A DNA stretch of 64,000 nt from assembly GCA_964504565.1 (NCBI GenBank), contig CAZDEY010000003.1, positions 255,956 through 319,955 on the forward strand, in the 5' to 3' direction. A program made the translations under genes and the position numbers. This DNA is from Cesiribacter sp964504565 (GTDB lineage Bacteria; Bacteroidota; Bacteroidia; Cytophagales; Cyclobacteriaceae). Shown piece by piece: positions 26,049 through 35,531 of the stretch. The notes under the pieces were generated by a model that worked only from the letters and a program-made list of their open reading frames with translations, did not search any database and was not told the origin of the DNA. Every line of letters starts with the position of its first letter. Positions within the stretch are counted from its first letter, which is position 1.

Positions 26049-26345
26049 GAAGGCGGGTTTGGATGGTAAACGGCTGTTCTTAAGCAGAAATATAAACCAC
26101 AATAAAAGAAACTGCAATTACAATTTAAAACTCCTTGTGCCAATAATTAAATATACTTGACATATCTATTTACCCTGTCGGCAGGTATCATATCCAAACC
26201 TAGAAACATTTGTCTATTTTTGGTACCTTTTAATTTATGATAAAATTTTCTTTACCCCTACAGCTAAAGCAATCCAAAATCAGTACTGAATACGTTATAT
26301 AAGCTAACCGTAGCTTAACATAGGTAATATGTTGAAGCAAAACTT

Positions 26346-26353
26346 TAAGTTTG
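26346..26353 (+). promoter_or_regulatory. putative minus-7 promoter box of the susCDE operon
   Basis: TAAGTTTG is a perfect TAnnTTTG box whose predicted start site (about 26360) is touched by the adjacent LacI-type palindrome. No TTG is seen at the usual 19-bp distance, so the promoter may be weak or activator-dependent. Confidence 0.45.
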
Positions 26354-26361
26354 GGAATATG

Positions 26362-26379
26362 ACCGCAAACGTTTGCGGT
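26362..26379. promoter_or_regulatory. LacI-type operator 1 (perfect 18-bp palindrome)
   Basis: ACCGCAAACGTTTGCGGT is a perfect inverted repeat with the central CG and AAACGTTT core typical of LacI-family operators. It starts 8 bp after the TAAGTTTG box, over the expected transcription start, which is a classical repressor position. Confidence 0.75.
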
Positions 26380-26514
26380 TACGTTTACAGTGAAAATTAT
26401 GCAATTTAGGCTGGTATTTGTGCGAAAATTTTGTGTATATTAATTGAAAGTTAAGATGTACTACAGCTTACTATATGATAGAGGATTATTACTGTAGCCC
26501 ACATTTTCGTGCCT

Positions 26515-26538
26515 ATTTCCGAAAACGTTTTCGGAAAT
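26515..26538. promoter_or_regulatory. LacI-type operator 2 (perfect 24-bp palindrome)
   Basis: The half-site ATTTCCGAAAAC (26515-26526) is followed by its exact inverse. The centre AAACGTTT is shared with operator 1, but the outer bases differ (CCGAAAAC against CCGCAAAC). It lies 153 bp from operator 1, centre to centre 156 bp, and about 100 bp before the susC ATG. Confidence 0.75.
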
Positions 26539-26636
26539 TCAAGGTGATATTAAGTACTGATTATCAGCTAATTAGCGGAATCAGCAATTTTGCTATTGCT
26601 TTATACTCAATCCAAATTCTCAAACTAAATATTAAA

Positions 26637-29600
26637 ATGACAAACAAGTACAGTTTAGTACGAACTGGTACCCTATGGCTAATGGCTATGTTGCTATCGG
26701 TTTGTAGTTGGGCGCAACAGCGTACGGTTAGCGGCACCGTTAGTTCAATGGCGGGCGATGGGCCCCTACCCGGAGTTAGCGTACGTGTGCAGGGCACCGC
26801 CCAAGGCACGGTAACTAACATTGATGGGCAGTACAGCCTACAAGTACCCGGCGATGATGCCGTTCTGGAGTTTTCTTTCATAGGATATACCCCCGAAACT
26901 GTTACCGTAGGCAACCGAACTACAATTGATATTGCATTAGCCGAAGACATTGAAACCCTGGGCGAGGTAATTGTAGTGGGTTACGGTACGCAGGAGAAGA
27001 GAGATCTAACTGGGGCGGTTGCGGCTATTGGCGAAGAAGATTTCAATCAAGGTGCCATTGTAGATCCATTACAGCAGATTAATGGTAGAGCTGCCGGTGT
27101 TTCGATTAATCAGGTAGGTAGTGAGCCTGGGCAAACTCCTAATATTCGTATACGAGGTATAACTTCCCTTAGAGGAGGTAATGACCCGCTGGTAGTAGTA
27201 GACGGGATTCAGGGTAATTTAGATTTATTAAAGCAAATTCCGCCTAGTGAAATTAAAAGCTTCGATATATTAAAAGATGCTTCGTCAACAGCTATTTATG
27301 GTTCGCGAGGTGCTGCTGGTGTGATACTAATCACAACCAAAAGTGGTAAGGCTGGACAGGCCCAAATAGAATACAACGGAGCGGCATCAGTAGATGTAAT
27401 TGCCAGATCATATGACGTACTTTCGGCGGACGAGTGGCGAGAGGTAGCAAATCAACGCTTTAGTGCTGTAAATGATTTTGGTGCCAACACAAATTGGTTC
27501 GATGAAATTACTCGAAATGGTTATTCGCAATCCCATACCCTGTCGTTAAGCGGTGGTACTGAAAGCTTTACTTATAGAGCATCAGGAACTGCATTATTGC
27601 AGGAAGGTATTATACTTGGAAGCGAAAGCAAAAACTATATTGCTCGTTTTCAGGGTGAACAAAAAGCTATCGGCGATAAACTAACAGTAGGTTTTAATCT
27701 GAATGCTTCCTTTAGAAATAATGAGTACAATAACGGGGACCGCGTTAACGAAGCCCTTACCCGACGACCAACTGACCCTATTTTCGCAGCAGATGCCAAT
27801 GATTTGGGCGAGGGCGGTGCTGCTGTAGGACCTTACTTTATTGACCGTGATGTTTTTGATTACATAAATCCGGTAGCTCGTACTACTGAGGTAGTAGACG
27901 GTGATCAGACCGAAGATATGTTTGGTAGCTTACGGTTAAGGTATGATATATTTGACGGCCTATCCGCCACTGCATTTGGTTCATGGCGTAAGGTAAATAT
28001 TGAATATGGCCGTTATCAGTCGGCACTTACCACTATTGCAGGAGCCAGAAATATTGGCGACCCAACTTCTGTTGCTAATATTGAGGACCTACCGGATGGC
28101 TTGGCTTTTAGGGAATCTAAAACCAATGATGAAAAGCTGTTTAATTTTATTTTAGATTATACTAAAGAAATTGGCAAACATAACCTAAATGTCGTTGCGG
28201 TTAACGAATATCAAAACTTTGATTATCAGGGTTATAGCGTAGCTGCTGAAGCCTTCTTGATTGATAATGCTGATAATTTAAATAACCTGGGTGCTGGAGA
28301 TCCAGATCGCGCTGCTGCCGATGATAAAAATTCATTTCGGAACGACAGAACCTTATCCTCTTTCTTAGGTAGATTAAACTACGGTTATGATGATAGATAC
28401 CTAGCCAGTGTTAGCGTACGTAGAGACGGTGCATCTGTATTTGGAGCCAACAATAAATGGGGTACGTTTTACTCAGGTTCGTTAGCTTGGCGTTTAAGTG
28501 ATGAAAATTTTTTTAATGTAGACTTCATTAATGATTTAAAAATTAGAGTTGGCTACGGTGAAACGGGCAATCAGCAAGGATTGGACCCTCTTGGTTCAGT
28601 ACTTAGAGCTACACGAAGAGGTACTGCATATTTTGGTGGTCAGATATTACCTAATTTTGAGATTGATCAAAATGCAAATCCTGATCTACGCTGGGAAACT
28701 AAAAAAATGGTTAATGCTGGTTTAGATTTTCAAATGTTGCAAGGAAGGTTGACTGGTAGTGTTGATTTATTTAGAGGAATTACTGAAAATCTCCTCTTCC
28801 AATACGATGTACCGACCCCTCCGTTTCCTGTAGGGAATATCTTTGCTAATGCTGGCGAAATTCTTAATCAGGGCATTGAGTTTAATACTAATTACACTAT
28901 AATTGACAATAGTGATCTTACTCTAAATTTAGGAGGTAATTTCTCAAGCATACGTACTGAGGTACTTGAACTAAATGGTTCTATAGCGGAATTTGAATTA
29001 TCTGGGGTAAACTATTCTGTTTTAGGAACAGGAGGAACAACAGGAGTTGCTGATGGTACTAATGGTATAAACAATTTGATAATTGGCCAACCACTCGGAG
29101 TATTTTACTTATACAAGCACGCTGGCGTTGACGATACAGGCAGACAGATTGTAGATGATTTAGATGGGGATGGGACAATTGTGGCTTCTCAGAGGCAGAG
29201 CTCAGATAAGTATATCGCTGGCCAGCCACTTCCTAAATTTAACTGGGCTTTTACTCCTTCGTTTCGCTACAAAAATTTGGATGCCAACTTAGTTTTGCGT
29301 GGAGCCCATGGTCATAAAGTATTTAATGCCCGCAAAGCAGCCTTAAGTGCATTAGACAATATTGGCTTTTCTAATGTGCTAGCTTCTGCCCCAGAAATGG
29401 GAATAAATAATTTTGAATATGCGACGGATTTGTTTCTAGAAGATGCTGGCTTTGCCCGTCTGGAAAACCTTACTGTAGGGTATAACTTAAATAACATAGG
29501 TGCATTTGCAAATTTACGAGTTTCGCTAACCGGAACTAATTTATTTGTGATTACGGATTATACAGGTATAGATCCTGAAGTTAATATTACTGGTGAAGGC

Positions 29601-29672
29601 GGTACGGGTATAGATAATGGTATATACCCAAGAACCCGTGGTTTTGCTCTAGGATTAAATGCCAAATTTTAA
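26637..29672 (+). CDS. susC: SusC-family TonB-dependent outer-membrane oligosaccharide importer
   Basis: An approximately 1011-residue protein. It opens with a signal peptide (LWLMAMLLSVCSWAQ), then a CarboxypepD-regulatory-like domain (VSGTVSSMAGDGPLPGVSV to about residue 100). The typical EVIVVGYGTQEKRDLTG junction leads into the plug domain (RIRGITSLRGGNDPLVVVDG, ASSTAIYGSRGAAGVILITTK), followed by a beta-barrel ending in RTRGFALGLNAKF. The frame opens at 26475, but ATG 26637 fits the signal peptide and leaves operator 2 outside the coding region. SusC forms the barrel and SusD the lid of the starch-oligosaccharide importer, driven by TonB. susD follows 12 bp downstream. From about 27 kb the base composition is more AT-rich than in neighbours. 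Confidence 0.9.
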   Translation: MTNKYSLVRTGTLWLMAMLLSVCSWAQQRTVSGTVSSMAGDGPLPGVSVRVQGTAQGTVTNIDGQYSLQVPGDDAVLEFSFIGYTPETVTVGNRTTIDIALAEDIETLGEVIVVGYGTQEKRDLTGAVAAIGEEDFNQGAIVDPLQQINGRAAGVSINQVGSEPGQTPNIRIRGITSLRGGNDPLVVVDGIQGNLDLLKQIPPSEIKSFDILKDASSTAIYGSRGAAGVILITTKSGKAGQAQIEYNGAASVDVIARSYDVLSADEWREVANQRFSAVNDFGANTNWFDEITRNGYSQSHTLSLSGGTESFTYRASGTALLQEGIILGSESKNYIARFQGEQKAIGDKLTVGFNLNASFRNNEYNNGDRVNEALTRRPTDPIFAADANDLGEGGAAVGPYFIDRDVFDYINPVARTTEVVDGDQTEDMFGSLRLRYDIFDGLSATAFGSWRKVNIEYGRYQSALTTIAGARNIGDPTSVANIEDLPDGLAFRESKTNDEKLFNFILDYTKEIGKHNLNVVAVNEYQNFDYQGYSVAAEAFLIDNADNLNNLGAGDPDRAAADDKNSFRNDRTLSSFLGRLNYGYDDRYLASVSVRRDGASVFGANNKWGTFYSGSLAWRLSDENFFNVDFINDLKIRVGYGETGNQQGLDPLGSVLRATRRGTAYFGGQILPNFEIDQNANPDLRWETKKMVNAGLDFQMLQGRLTGSVDLFRGITENLLFQYDVPTPPFPVGNIFANAGEILNQGIEFNTNYTIIDNSDLTLNLGGNFSSIRTEVLELNGSIAEFELSGVNYSVLGTGGTTGVADGTNGINNLIIGQPLGVFYLYKHAGVDDTGRQIVDDLDGDGTIVASQRQSSDKYIAGQPLPKFNWAFTPSFRYKNLDANLVLRGAHGHKVFNARKAALSALDNIGFSNVLASAPEMGINNFEYATDLFLEDAGFARLENLTVGYNLNNIGAFANLRVSLTGTNLFVITDYTGIDPEVNITGEGGTGIDNGIYPRTRGFALGLNAKF

Positions 29673-29684
29673 GCTACTATACAC

Positions 29685-31160
29685 ATGAAAATATATTATA
29701 AACTTATTGTTGCAGCTTGTATAAGCCTAGCTTCCTGCACTGACTTAGATGAAGGTATATACGGTCAGTATGTAGCGGAAGAATTTTATGGTACAGAGGC
29801 CGGAGCCACTTCTACCCTGGTTAGTATGTATGGCGACATACGGGGCAACTGGGGAGGTATTGGCATAGCCGGTGCTGACCGGGGCTGGTACGATCTCAAT
29901 GAATTTACTACCGATGAAGCCCTAATACCAACTAGGGAGGATGGGGCCTGGGCCGATAATGGCATTTGGCGTGCCCTCTATCAACATACCTGGACGTCAT
30001 CACAGCCCTTTATGGAAAACACCTGGAATTGGTTATATAGGCAGGTGTTTAGAGCCAACCTTGCCGTAGAGATACTTACCGAAAACAATGCCCCTGAAGA
30101 GGTACTGGCTGAGGCTCACGTGCTGAGAGCGTACTTTTATTATTTGTTGATGGATGGCTGGGGTAGCGTACCATTCTATACTGAAAATAACCTTACACTA
30201 GACCAAATTCCACAAGCAAGTAGAGCCGAAATTTACAATTATGTACAGAGTACGCTAGTAGAGTGGGTTCCTAAACTTTCAGAAACAGTAGGTGGTAGTT
30301 ACTACGGCCGAATGAATAAATGGGCTGGGTATGCACTACTTACTAAAGTGTATTTAAATGCTGAGGTTTATTCAGGTACAGCCCGTTGGAATGAAGCTAT
30401 CAATGCTAGTGACATGATTATTAATAGCGGGTTATTTAGTCTGCAATCAGATTTATACGATAATGCTGGCGATGAGGCTGTTTTTGGCGATGTGTTATCT
30501 GATAATGAGGTGATCTTGGCAATGTTTGTGGATGCAATAAATGCACCTCGTAATATAATTGGTATTCGTACCTTGCGCGGTCCTCACGGTGATGCTCAGT
30601 TCGGTATTCAAACCTGGAATGGTGCTACTGTGCATGAAAACTTCCTGAACAAGTATGAGGAAGATGATAAGCGTAAAGGCCAGTGGTTATTAGGCCCCCA
30701 GCCAGGCCTAAGCGAAGGGTATACCGCTACCATTTCTTCAATTACCTCTGCCGGAGTGAACGAAGGAGCTCGTAACGCTAAATTTTTGCCTGTACCTCCC
30801 TTTGATGGAAACGGATCAACCTCCAATGATTTTCCAATTTTTCGGTACGCTGATGTCTTATTGATGAAAGCTGAAGCTATGCTAAGGAACGGTAGTGGTG
30901 ATGCTACAAGCTTAGTTAATGAAGTAAGAACACGTGCTGGCGTGGAATCATTAAGTAGTGTTACCCTAATGGATGTGTATGATGAGCGTGGACGTGAACT
31001 AGCTTGGGAAGGTCATCGCCGTCAGGATATGATTCGTTTTGGGACTTTTACCGAACCACACGATTTTAAGGCTGCTAGTAGCGATCATCTAAAGGTATTT
31101 CCTATACCAGCTGCTGCACTGGCGGAAAACCCTGGTCTAACCCAAAATCCTAATTATTAA
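29685..31160 (+). CDS. susD: SusD/RagB-family outer-membrane glycan-binding lipoprotein
   Basis: A 491-residue lipoprotein. The signal is MKIYYKLIVAACISLASC with the lipidated Cys at residue 18. The SusD fold is shown by the N-terminal TPR-like region (LYRQVFRANLAVEIL, EAHVLRAYFYYLLMDGWGSVPFYTE near residues 120-165), a Trp- and Tyr-rich carbohydrate-facing middle part, and the C-terminal signature ADVLLMKAEAMLRN followed by VRTRAGVESL and YDERGRELAWEGHRRQDMIRFGTF. It caps the SusC barrel and captures maltooligosaccharides at the cell surface. It lies between susC and the susE-like gene with short gaps, clearly in one operon. Confidence 0.9.
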   Translation: MKIYYKLIVAACISLASCTDLDEGIYGQYVAEEFYGTEAGATSTLVSMYGDIRGNWGGIGIAGADRGWYDLNEFTTDEALIPTREDGAWADNGIWRALYQHTWTSSQPFMENTWNWLYRQVFRANLAVEILTENNAPEEVLAEAHVLRAYFYYLLMDGWGSVPFYTENNLTLDQIPQASRAEIYNYVQSTLVEWVPKLSETVGGSYYGRMNKWAGYALLTKVYLNAEVYSGTARWNEAINASDMIINSGLFSLQSDLYDNAGDEAVFGDVLSDNEVILAMFVDAINAPRNIIGIRTLRGPHGDAQFGIQTWNGATVHENFLNKYEEDDKRKGQWLLGPQPGLSEGYTATISSITSAGVNEGARNAKFLPVPPFDGNGSTSNDFPIFRYADVLLMKAEAMLRNGSGDATSLVNEVRTRAGVESLSSVTLMDVYDERGRELAWEGHRRQDMIRFGTFTEPHDFKAASSDHLKVFPIPAAALAENPGLTQNPNY

Positions 31161-31174
31161 ATAAGGTATTGATT

Positions 31175-32650
31175 ATGAAAAAATTTAATTTGACATATTC
31201 CTTCCTATTACTACATGCATTAGCACTAATAGCTTTTGCTTGCGGAGATGAGGATGTAAACCCTCAGTTTGAGGAGTTAAGGAATGAATCGTTTGACTTG
31301 GTAGTTGTATCCGACGCCAATCAGTATGTTCCGGTAACTTTTAGTGTAGCGGGCAATGATTTAGCTAAAGTAGAGGTAGAAATAATCCCGGAAACTGGTG
31401 GTGAGGTTGTGGCTTCAAATTCGCTTTCTAATATTACTTCTAACTCTTTAAATAGAGTAACCTTAAATGTTCCTTTTCCTACCAATACAGAGGCGCCTTC
31501 TGGTGCATATATTGTGAAATATAAAGTAACGCGTGATGGCGGCACAGAAACGACCGAAAGCTATACCATCAGTGTAATTAATAATTATGCACCTAATCCT
31601 TGTATAGGCTCGTATACCCAGGATTTACCTGCCGGTAAATCGACTTGGATTAGACTATACTTACCTAATGCCAACGCGCTTCCGGAGGGTGATAAAGATA
31701 TATTTCTAACCGGTAGTTTTGAAGCTCGTGAAGGTGGTACTGGAGACTGGACTGGTGGTGGCGGAGCTTCTCCGTTTAAGTTCAATCGCATTAGCGAAAA
31801 CTGTTATGAGTTAGCTGTTAATTTGCAGTCCGGTGACAATTATAAGTTTACACGAGGTTCGTGGGACAAAGAAATTGCTACTGACATTGGGGAGGTACCT
31901 GGTGATGAAGCCTACAATGGCCAAAATGTAATTTCTAAAACTATCTACAACTTCAAGGATCAGGAAACAATTTTTTCAGAAACTTTGAATATTCCTGCCG
32001 GTGCAATTATGTCAGGTATGGTAACTGTAGTTGTTGATGGAAGCTCGTTAGTTGATGTGAACTCTGGAGATTACTACATAATAGAAGAAGATGCGACAAC
32101 CCTTGAGGGAGGTTACAAACTAATTCCGTTTGAAGGTGTAAGCAAACTTGCGGTAGCTATCCCCAAAGAAACTGGTGTAAACTATGTAGTTGTTAGAAAC
32201 GAACCTGATAATTTGTTCGCGGATGGTCAGAAACAAGCTTTAGAAGCCTTTAGTTGGGATGGAGAAACCAACCCTATACGTGTAGCAGTAGAAAGATTTG
32301 CTAAAGATCCGGTATATAATGGTGACAAATTGGTAATAGTTGGCGCTGCTACCCCCGATGGCTGGACATCTGACCCAGCTTCTGATCAAGTATTTACTAA
32401 AATTGGACCGGGTCAGTACGAAATTACTATTGATCTTACTAATAGTAGTGAAGGGTTTTTAATACTACCTGACTTCGGAGATTGGGGTAATAAATTTGCC
32501 TACGGATCAGGCACCTCGTTGCAGGGTACTTTTGCTCCGCAGGGTTCAGGTGAAAATTTCAATAGCAGCGATCTGACTCCAGGTACATACAAAATTTCTG
32601 TCGATTTTACCGAGGGTCAAACCGGTAGTTACACGTTAAACCTTCAATAA
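31175..32650 (+). CDS. SusE/SusF-like starch-binding outer-membrane lipoprotein
   Basis: A 491-residue lipoprotein when started at ATG 31175 (a TTG two codons earlier is also open). The lipobox FAC gives a lipidated Cys near residue 23. After an N-terminal Ig-like domain (about 30-135), aromatic-rich beta domains follow. GSYTQDLPAGKSTWIRLYLP leads into one with NYKFTRGSWDKEIATDIGE, resembling CBM20/CBM48-like starch-binding folds. Two later domains contain KLVIVGAATPDGWTSDPASDQVFTKIGPGQYEI-type sequence found in SusE/SusF. It probably holds starch at the surface without catalysis. It is the third gene after susC and susD, and a strong terminator follows. Confidence 0.75.
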   Translation: MKKFNLTYSFLLLHALALIAFACGDEDVNPQFEELRNESFDLVVVSDANQYVPVTFSVAGNDLAKVEVEIIPETGGEVVASNSLSNITSNSLNRVTLNVPFPTNTEAPSGAYIVKYKVTRDGGTETTESYTISVINNYAPNPCIGSYTQDLPAGKSTWIRLYLPNANALPEGDKDIFLTGSFEAREGGTGDWTGGGGASPFKFNRISENCYELAVNLQSGDNYKFTRGSWDKEIATDIGEVPGDEAYNGQNVISKTIYNFKDQETIFSETLNIPAGAIMSGMVTVVVDGSSLVDVNSGDYYIIEEDATTLEGGYKLIPFEGVSKLAVAIPKETGVNYVVVRNEPDNLFADGQKQALEAFSWDGETNPIRVAVERFAKDPVYNGDKLVIVGAATPDGWTSDPASDQVFTKIGPGQYEITIDLTNSSEGFLILPDFGDWGNKFAYGSGTSLQGTFAPQGSGENFNSSDLTPGTYKISVDFTEGQTGSYTLNLQ

Positions 32651-32660
32651 ATCATGCAAT

Positions 32661-32698
32661 AAAGAGGTTTTCTCCAGTCGAGGAAACCTCTTTTATTT
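32661..32698 (+). terminator. intrinsic terminator after the susCDE operon
   Basis: AAAGAGGTTT (32661-32670) pairs with AAACCTCTTT (32684-32693). The stem extends by one G-T and one C-G pair around a 9-nt loop and is followed by TTTATTTTA. The amylase ATG starts only about 12 bp beyond, so some read-through into the amylase genes is likely. Confidence 0.85.
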
Positions 32699-32710
32699 TA
32701 GATTATCCTT

Positions 32711-35527
32711 ATGCAAAAAATTCTACTCTTTATACTTACCCTACTTCCCTCACTACTTGTTGCCCAGGTAACCACCGAACCAAACCCGGTAAGAGATAAT
32801 GATGAAGTTACAATTTATTATGATGCCACCCAGGGAACTAGCGGCTTGCAAGGTGCTTCTAAAGTGTATATGCACGCCGGGGCAGTTACCGAAAGCTCTA
32901 ACGGAGCCTGGAAATATGTAGTGGGCAACTGGGGGCAGGATGACGGCATAGGGCAAATGACCAAAGTTGAAGGCGAAGCCGACCTATGGAAAATTACGCT
33001 TACCCCTAATGTACGAGAGTACTTTTCGGTCCCTGAAAATGAGAAAATAACCCAAATCGGTATGGTGTTCCGTAATGCCGCCGGTACGGCCGAGGGTAAA
33101 AGTGACGAGAACGGCGATATCTTCGTGCCAGTACTAGATGGTTACGATATCCTATTGAATTCTCCCGCTAGCTTTACCGTATTGGCCGATGCAGGTGAGG
33201 AGATTGTAATTGACGCCACCGCCTCCGAAACTTCGGATTTTATCCTTTATTATAATGGCAATCAGCTAACTTCTCAATCCGCTTCTACTGAATTTACCTA
33301 CACCTTTCTGTATAATGGTGAAGGGATCGGCAATATATTAAGGCTGGAAGCCACCAACGGCTCGGAAACGGTAACAAGAGAAATTACCGTTAATACCCGG
33401 GTGTACTCCCCTACCGCCACCATTCCGGGCGGTTTGCAGAACGGTCTAAATCAAAATTCTGCTAGTTCCGCTACTTTTGTACTAACGGCGCCTGGCAAAA
33501 ACAGTGTATTTCTGGTAGCTGATTTTACCAATTGGGAAATTCAGGAAGAATATTTGATGAAGCGCGACGGAGAAAAATTTTGGTTGGAAGTAGAGGAACT
33601 GTCCGCCGGCGGTCATTCCTACTATTACCTGGTAGATCAGGAAATTGAAATTATTGACCCCTATTCTGAAATCGTACTGGATACCTATAATGATCGTAAT
33701 ATACCAGCCGGCAACTACCCCAACCGCCCCCCCTTTCCGGCGGCTGCTCAAACCGATTGGTTAACTTATTTTGACTTAGGCGAGGAAGAATATCAGTGGA
33801 ATGATCAGGATTATGTTCGCCCAGAAAACGAAGATCTAATTATATATGAACTACTAGTTCGCGATTTCGACGCCACCTCTAGCTATCAGGGAGTTATCGA
33901 TCGGCTGGACTATCTGGATTCGCTAAATATCAATGCTATCCAACTTATGCCTATTATGGAATTTAGCAATAATGATAGTTGGGGATATAATCCCTACGCC
34001 CAAACCGCGCTAGACAAATATTACGGCAGCCGGGCTAAGTTTAAAGAGTTAGTAGATAAAGCCCACCAACGAGGCATGGCAGTTATATTAGATATTGCCC
34101 TAAACCACCAAGATTTTCCGGCCCCCTATATTAAGCTGTGGGGACAAGGCTTTGGTGCCACAGCCGACAACCCCTACTTTTACGAGCGGGCCCAGCACCC
34201 CTTTAATGTTTTTGTAGATGCCAATCATAACTCTGAATACACGCAAGAGTGGGTAGATCAGGTTAATCGTTATTGGATTGAGGAATTCCATGTGGACGGC
34301 TACCGATTCGATTTAAGTAAAGGCTTTACTACTGAAGACTATGGCGACAATGTAGGTGCTTGGGGCCGAAAAAGTGAGGGCCGCATAGCCTTGCTAAACC
34401 GTATGGCCGATAAAATTTGGGAGGTTGACCCTACCGCCTACGTTATATTAGAACATTTTGCCGATAACGCCGAAGAACAAGAGCTAGCCAACGACGGTAT
34501 GATGCTTTGGGGCAACCTGAACCATAATTACAGTGAGGCAATAATGGGCTATAACATAACGAGTGGAGCCAGCAGCTTTAACGGGATTAGCTATAAGGCC
34601 CGAAGCTGGAACGAACCTCATTTAGTAGGCTATATGGAAAGTCACGATGAAGAACGACTAATATATAAATCATTAACATTTGGCAACTCAGCTGGTGATT
34701 ATTCAACTAAGGAGCTTAACACCGCACTTAACCGTGAAGAAGCAGCGGCCGTAATGTTTATACCGGTTCCCGGCCCAAAAATGATATGGCAATTTGGCGA
34801 ATTTGGCTATGATATATCCATCAACGCTTGCCCTGATGGTACAGTACCTGATCCTAACGGCCCTGAGCCTAACCGCTGCCGAACAGCACGCAAACCCTTA
34901 CGCTGGGAGTATTTAAATGATAAAAACCGTCAGGATCTGTTTAGGTTATATTCGGAACTAAATTACCTTAAAACCACCTACCCCGTTTTTGGAACTTCTG
35001 ATTATACCTTTAACGGAAGCGGTGAGGTTAGGACACTCTACCTAAACGGATCGGATATGAATGTGGTAGCGGTAGCTAATTTTGCGCTGACCCCTAAAAC
35101 GGCAACTGTTAATTTTCAGCATTCCGGAACCTGGAATGCCTATTTCAAACAAGAATCAATTTCTGTTTCCAATACCCAACACAGCTTAACCCTGGCCCCG
35201 GGAGAATACCGCTTTTTTACCGATCAGCCTATATTTTACCGGGGGGACAGAAGCCCGCTTGGCCTGGAAAATACCGAACTGGCTACGGCTATCGGTTTGT
35301 ATCCTAACCCTTCCAGCAATACTATAAACTTAACCTTGCCCGACAACCTTAATGCGGTTAATAAAACGGTTAAGGTTAGAGATGTTGTAGGAAAGCTGGT
35401 TCCGGTTAGGCAAGAGGTGAACTCAAACCAAATTAAGCTGGGTATATCTGAACTTAAGCCGGGTATGTACTTTATTGAAATAGAGGCTAAGGGCTCCAAA
35501 GCAGTTAAGAGAATTATAAAGAAGTAA
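32711..35527 (+). CDS. secreted multidomain alpha-amylase (GH13) with type IX secretion sorting domain
   Basis: A 938-residue exported enzyme. The signal peptide (residues 1-19, cleaving after LLVA) is followed by an N-terminal beta domain (about 22-145), an Ig-like stretch (about 150-230), and a CBM48/E-set-like domain (about 250-335). The GH13 catalytic barrel (about 370-760) carries the triad D534 (DGYRFD), E581 (VILEHF) and D646 (SHDEE). A Cys pair near residues 706-721 could form a disulfide. The final ~75 residues (LYPNPSSN onward) match T9SS type A sorting domains, so it is exported across the outer membrane. It hydrolyses starch outside the cell for the SusCD importer encoded upstream. 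The next gene starts 4 bp after its stop. Confidence 0.9.
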   Translation: MQKILLFILTLLPSLLVAQVTTEPNPVRDNDEVTIYYDATQGTSGLQGASKVYMHAGAVTESSNGAWKYVVGNWGQDDGIGQMTKVEGEADLWKITLTPNVREYFSVPENEKITQIGMVFRNAAGTAEGKSDENGDIFVPVLDGYDILLNSPASFTVLADAGEEIVIDATASETSDFILYYNGNQLTSQSASTEFTYTFLYNGEGIGNILRLEATNGSETVTREITVNTRVYSPTATIPGGLQNGLNQNSASSATFVLTAPGKNSVFLVADFTNWEIQEEYLMKRDGEKFWLEVEELSAGGHSYYYLVDQEIEIIDPYSEIVLDTYNDRNIPAGNYPNRPPFPAAAQTDWLTYFDLGEEEYQWNDQDYVRPENEDLIIYELLVRDFDATSSYQGVIDRLDYLDSLNINAIQLMPIMEFSNNDSWGYNPYAQTALDKYYGSRAKFKELVDKAHQRGMAVILDIALNHQDFPAPYIKLWGQGFGATADNPYFYERAQHPFNVFVDANHNSEYTQEWVDQVNRYWIEEFHVDGYRFDLSKGFTTEDYGDNVGAWGRKSEGRIALLNRMADKIWEVDPTAYVILEHFADNAEEQELANDGMMLWGNLNHNYSEAIMGYNITSGASSFNGISYKARSWNEPHLVGYMESHDEERLIYKSLTFGNSAGDYSTKELNTALNREEAAAVMFIPVPGPKMIWQFGEFGYDISINACPDGTVPDPNGPEPNRCRTARKPLRWEYLNDKNRQDLFRLYSELNYLKTTYPVFGTSDYTFNGSGEVRTLYLNGSDMNVVAVANFALTPKTATVNFQHSGTWNAYFKQESISVSNTQHSLTLAPGEYRFFTDQPIFYRGDRSPLGLENTELATAIGLYPNPSSNTINLTLPDNLNAVNKTVKVRDVVGKLVPVRQEVNSNQIKLGISELKPGMYFIEIEAKGSKAVKRIIKK

Positions 35528-35531
35528 GGAA

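Larger units (their letters stand above)
26049..26636. other. regulatory intergenic region between lacI-type gene and susC
   Basis: This stretch of nearly 600 bp has no credible gene, although a plus-strand frame opening at 26475 runs in frame into susC. It contains a TATTTTTG box (26215-26222), a TAAGTTTG box (26346-26353), two perfect LacI-type palindromes (26362-26379 and 26515-26538) and a long susC leader of roughly 280 nt if transcription starts near 26360. A CTACAG/CTGTAG pair (26461-26466 and 26492-26497) could form a weak hairpin in that leader. Confidence 0.6.

Noticed and set aside
26215..26222. TATTTTTG box as the main susC promoter
   Set aside because: It matches TAnnTTTG, but it is more than 400 bp from the susC ATG, has no upstream TTG, and the box next to operator 1 is better placed.
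26475..26636. N-terminal extension of SusC
   Set aside because: The signal peptide starts at ATG 26637 and the extension contains a perfect operator; not likely to be translated.
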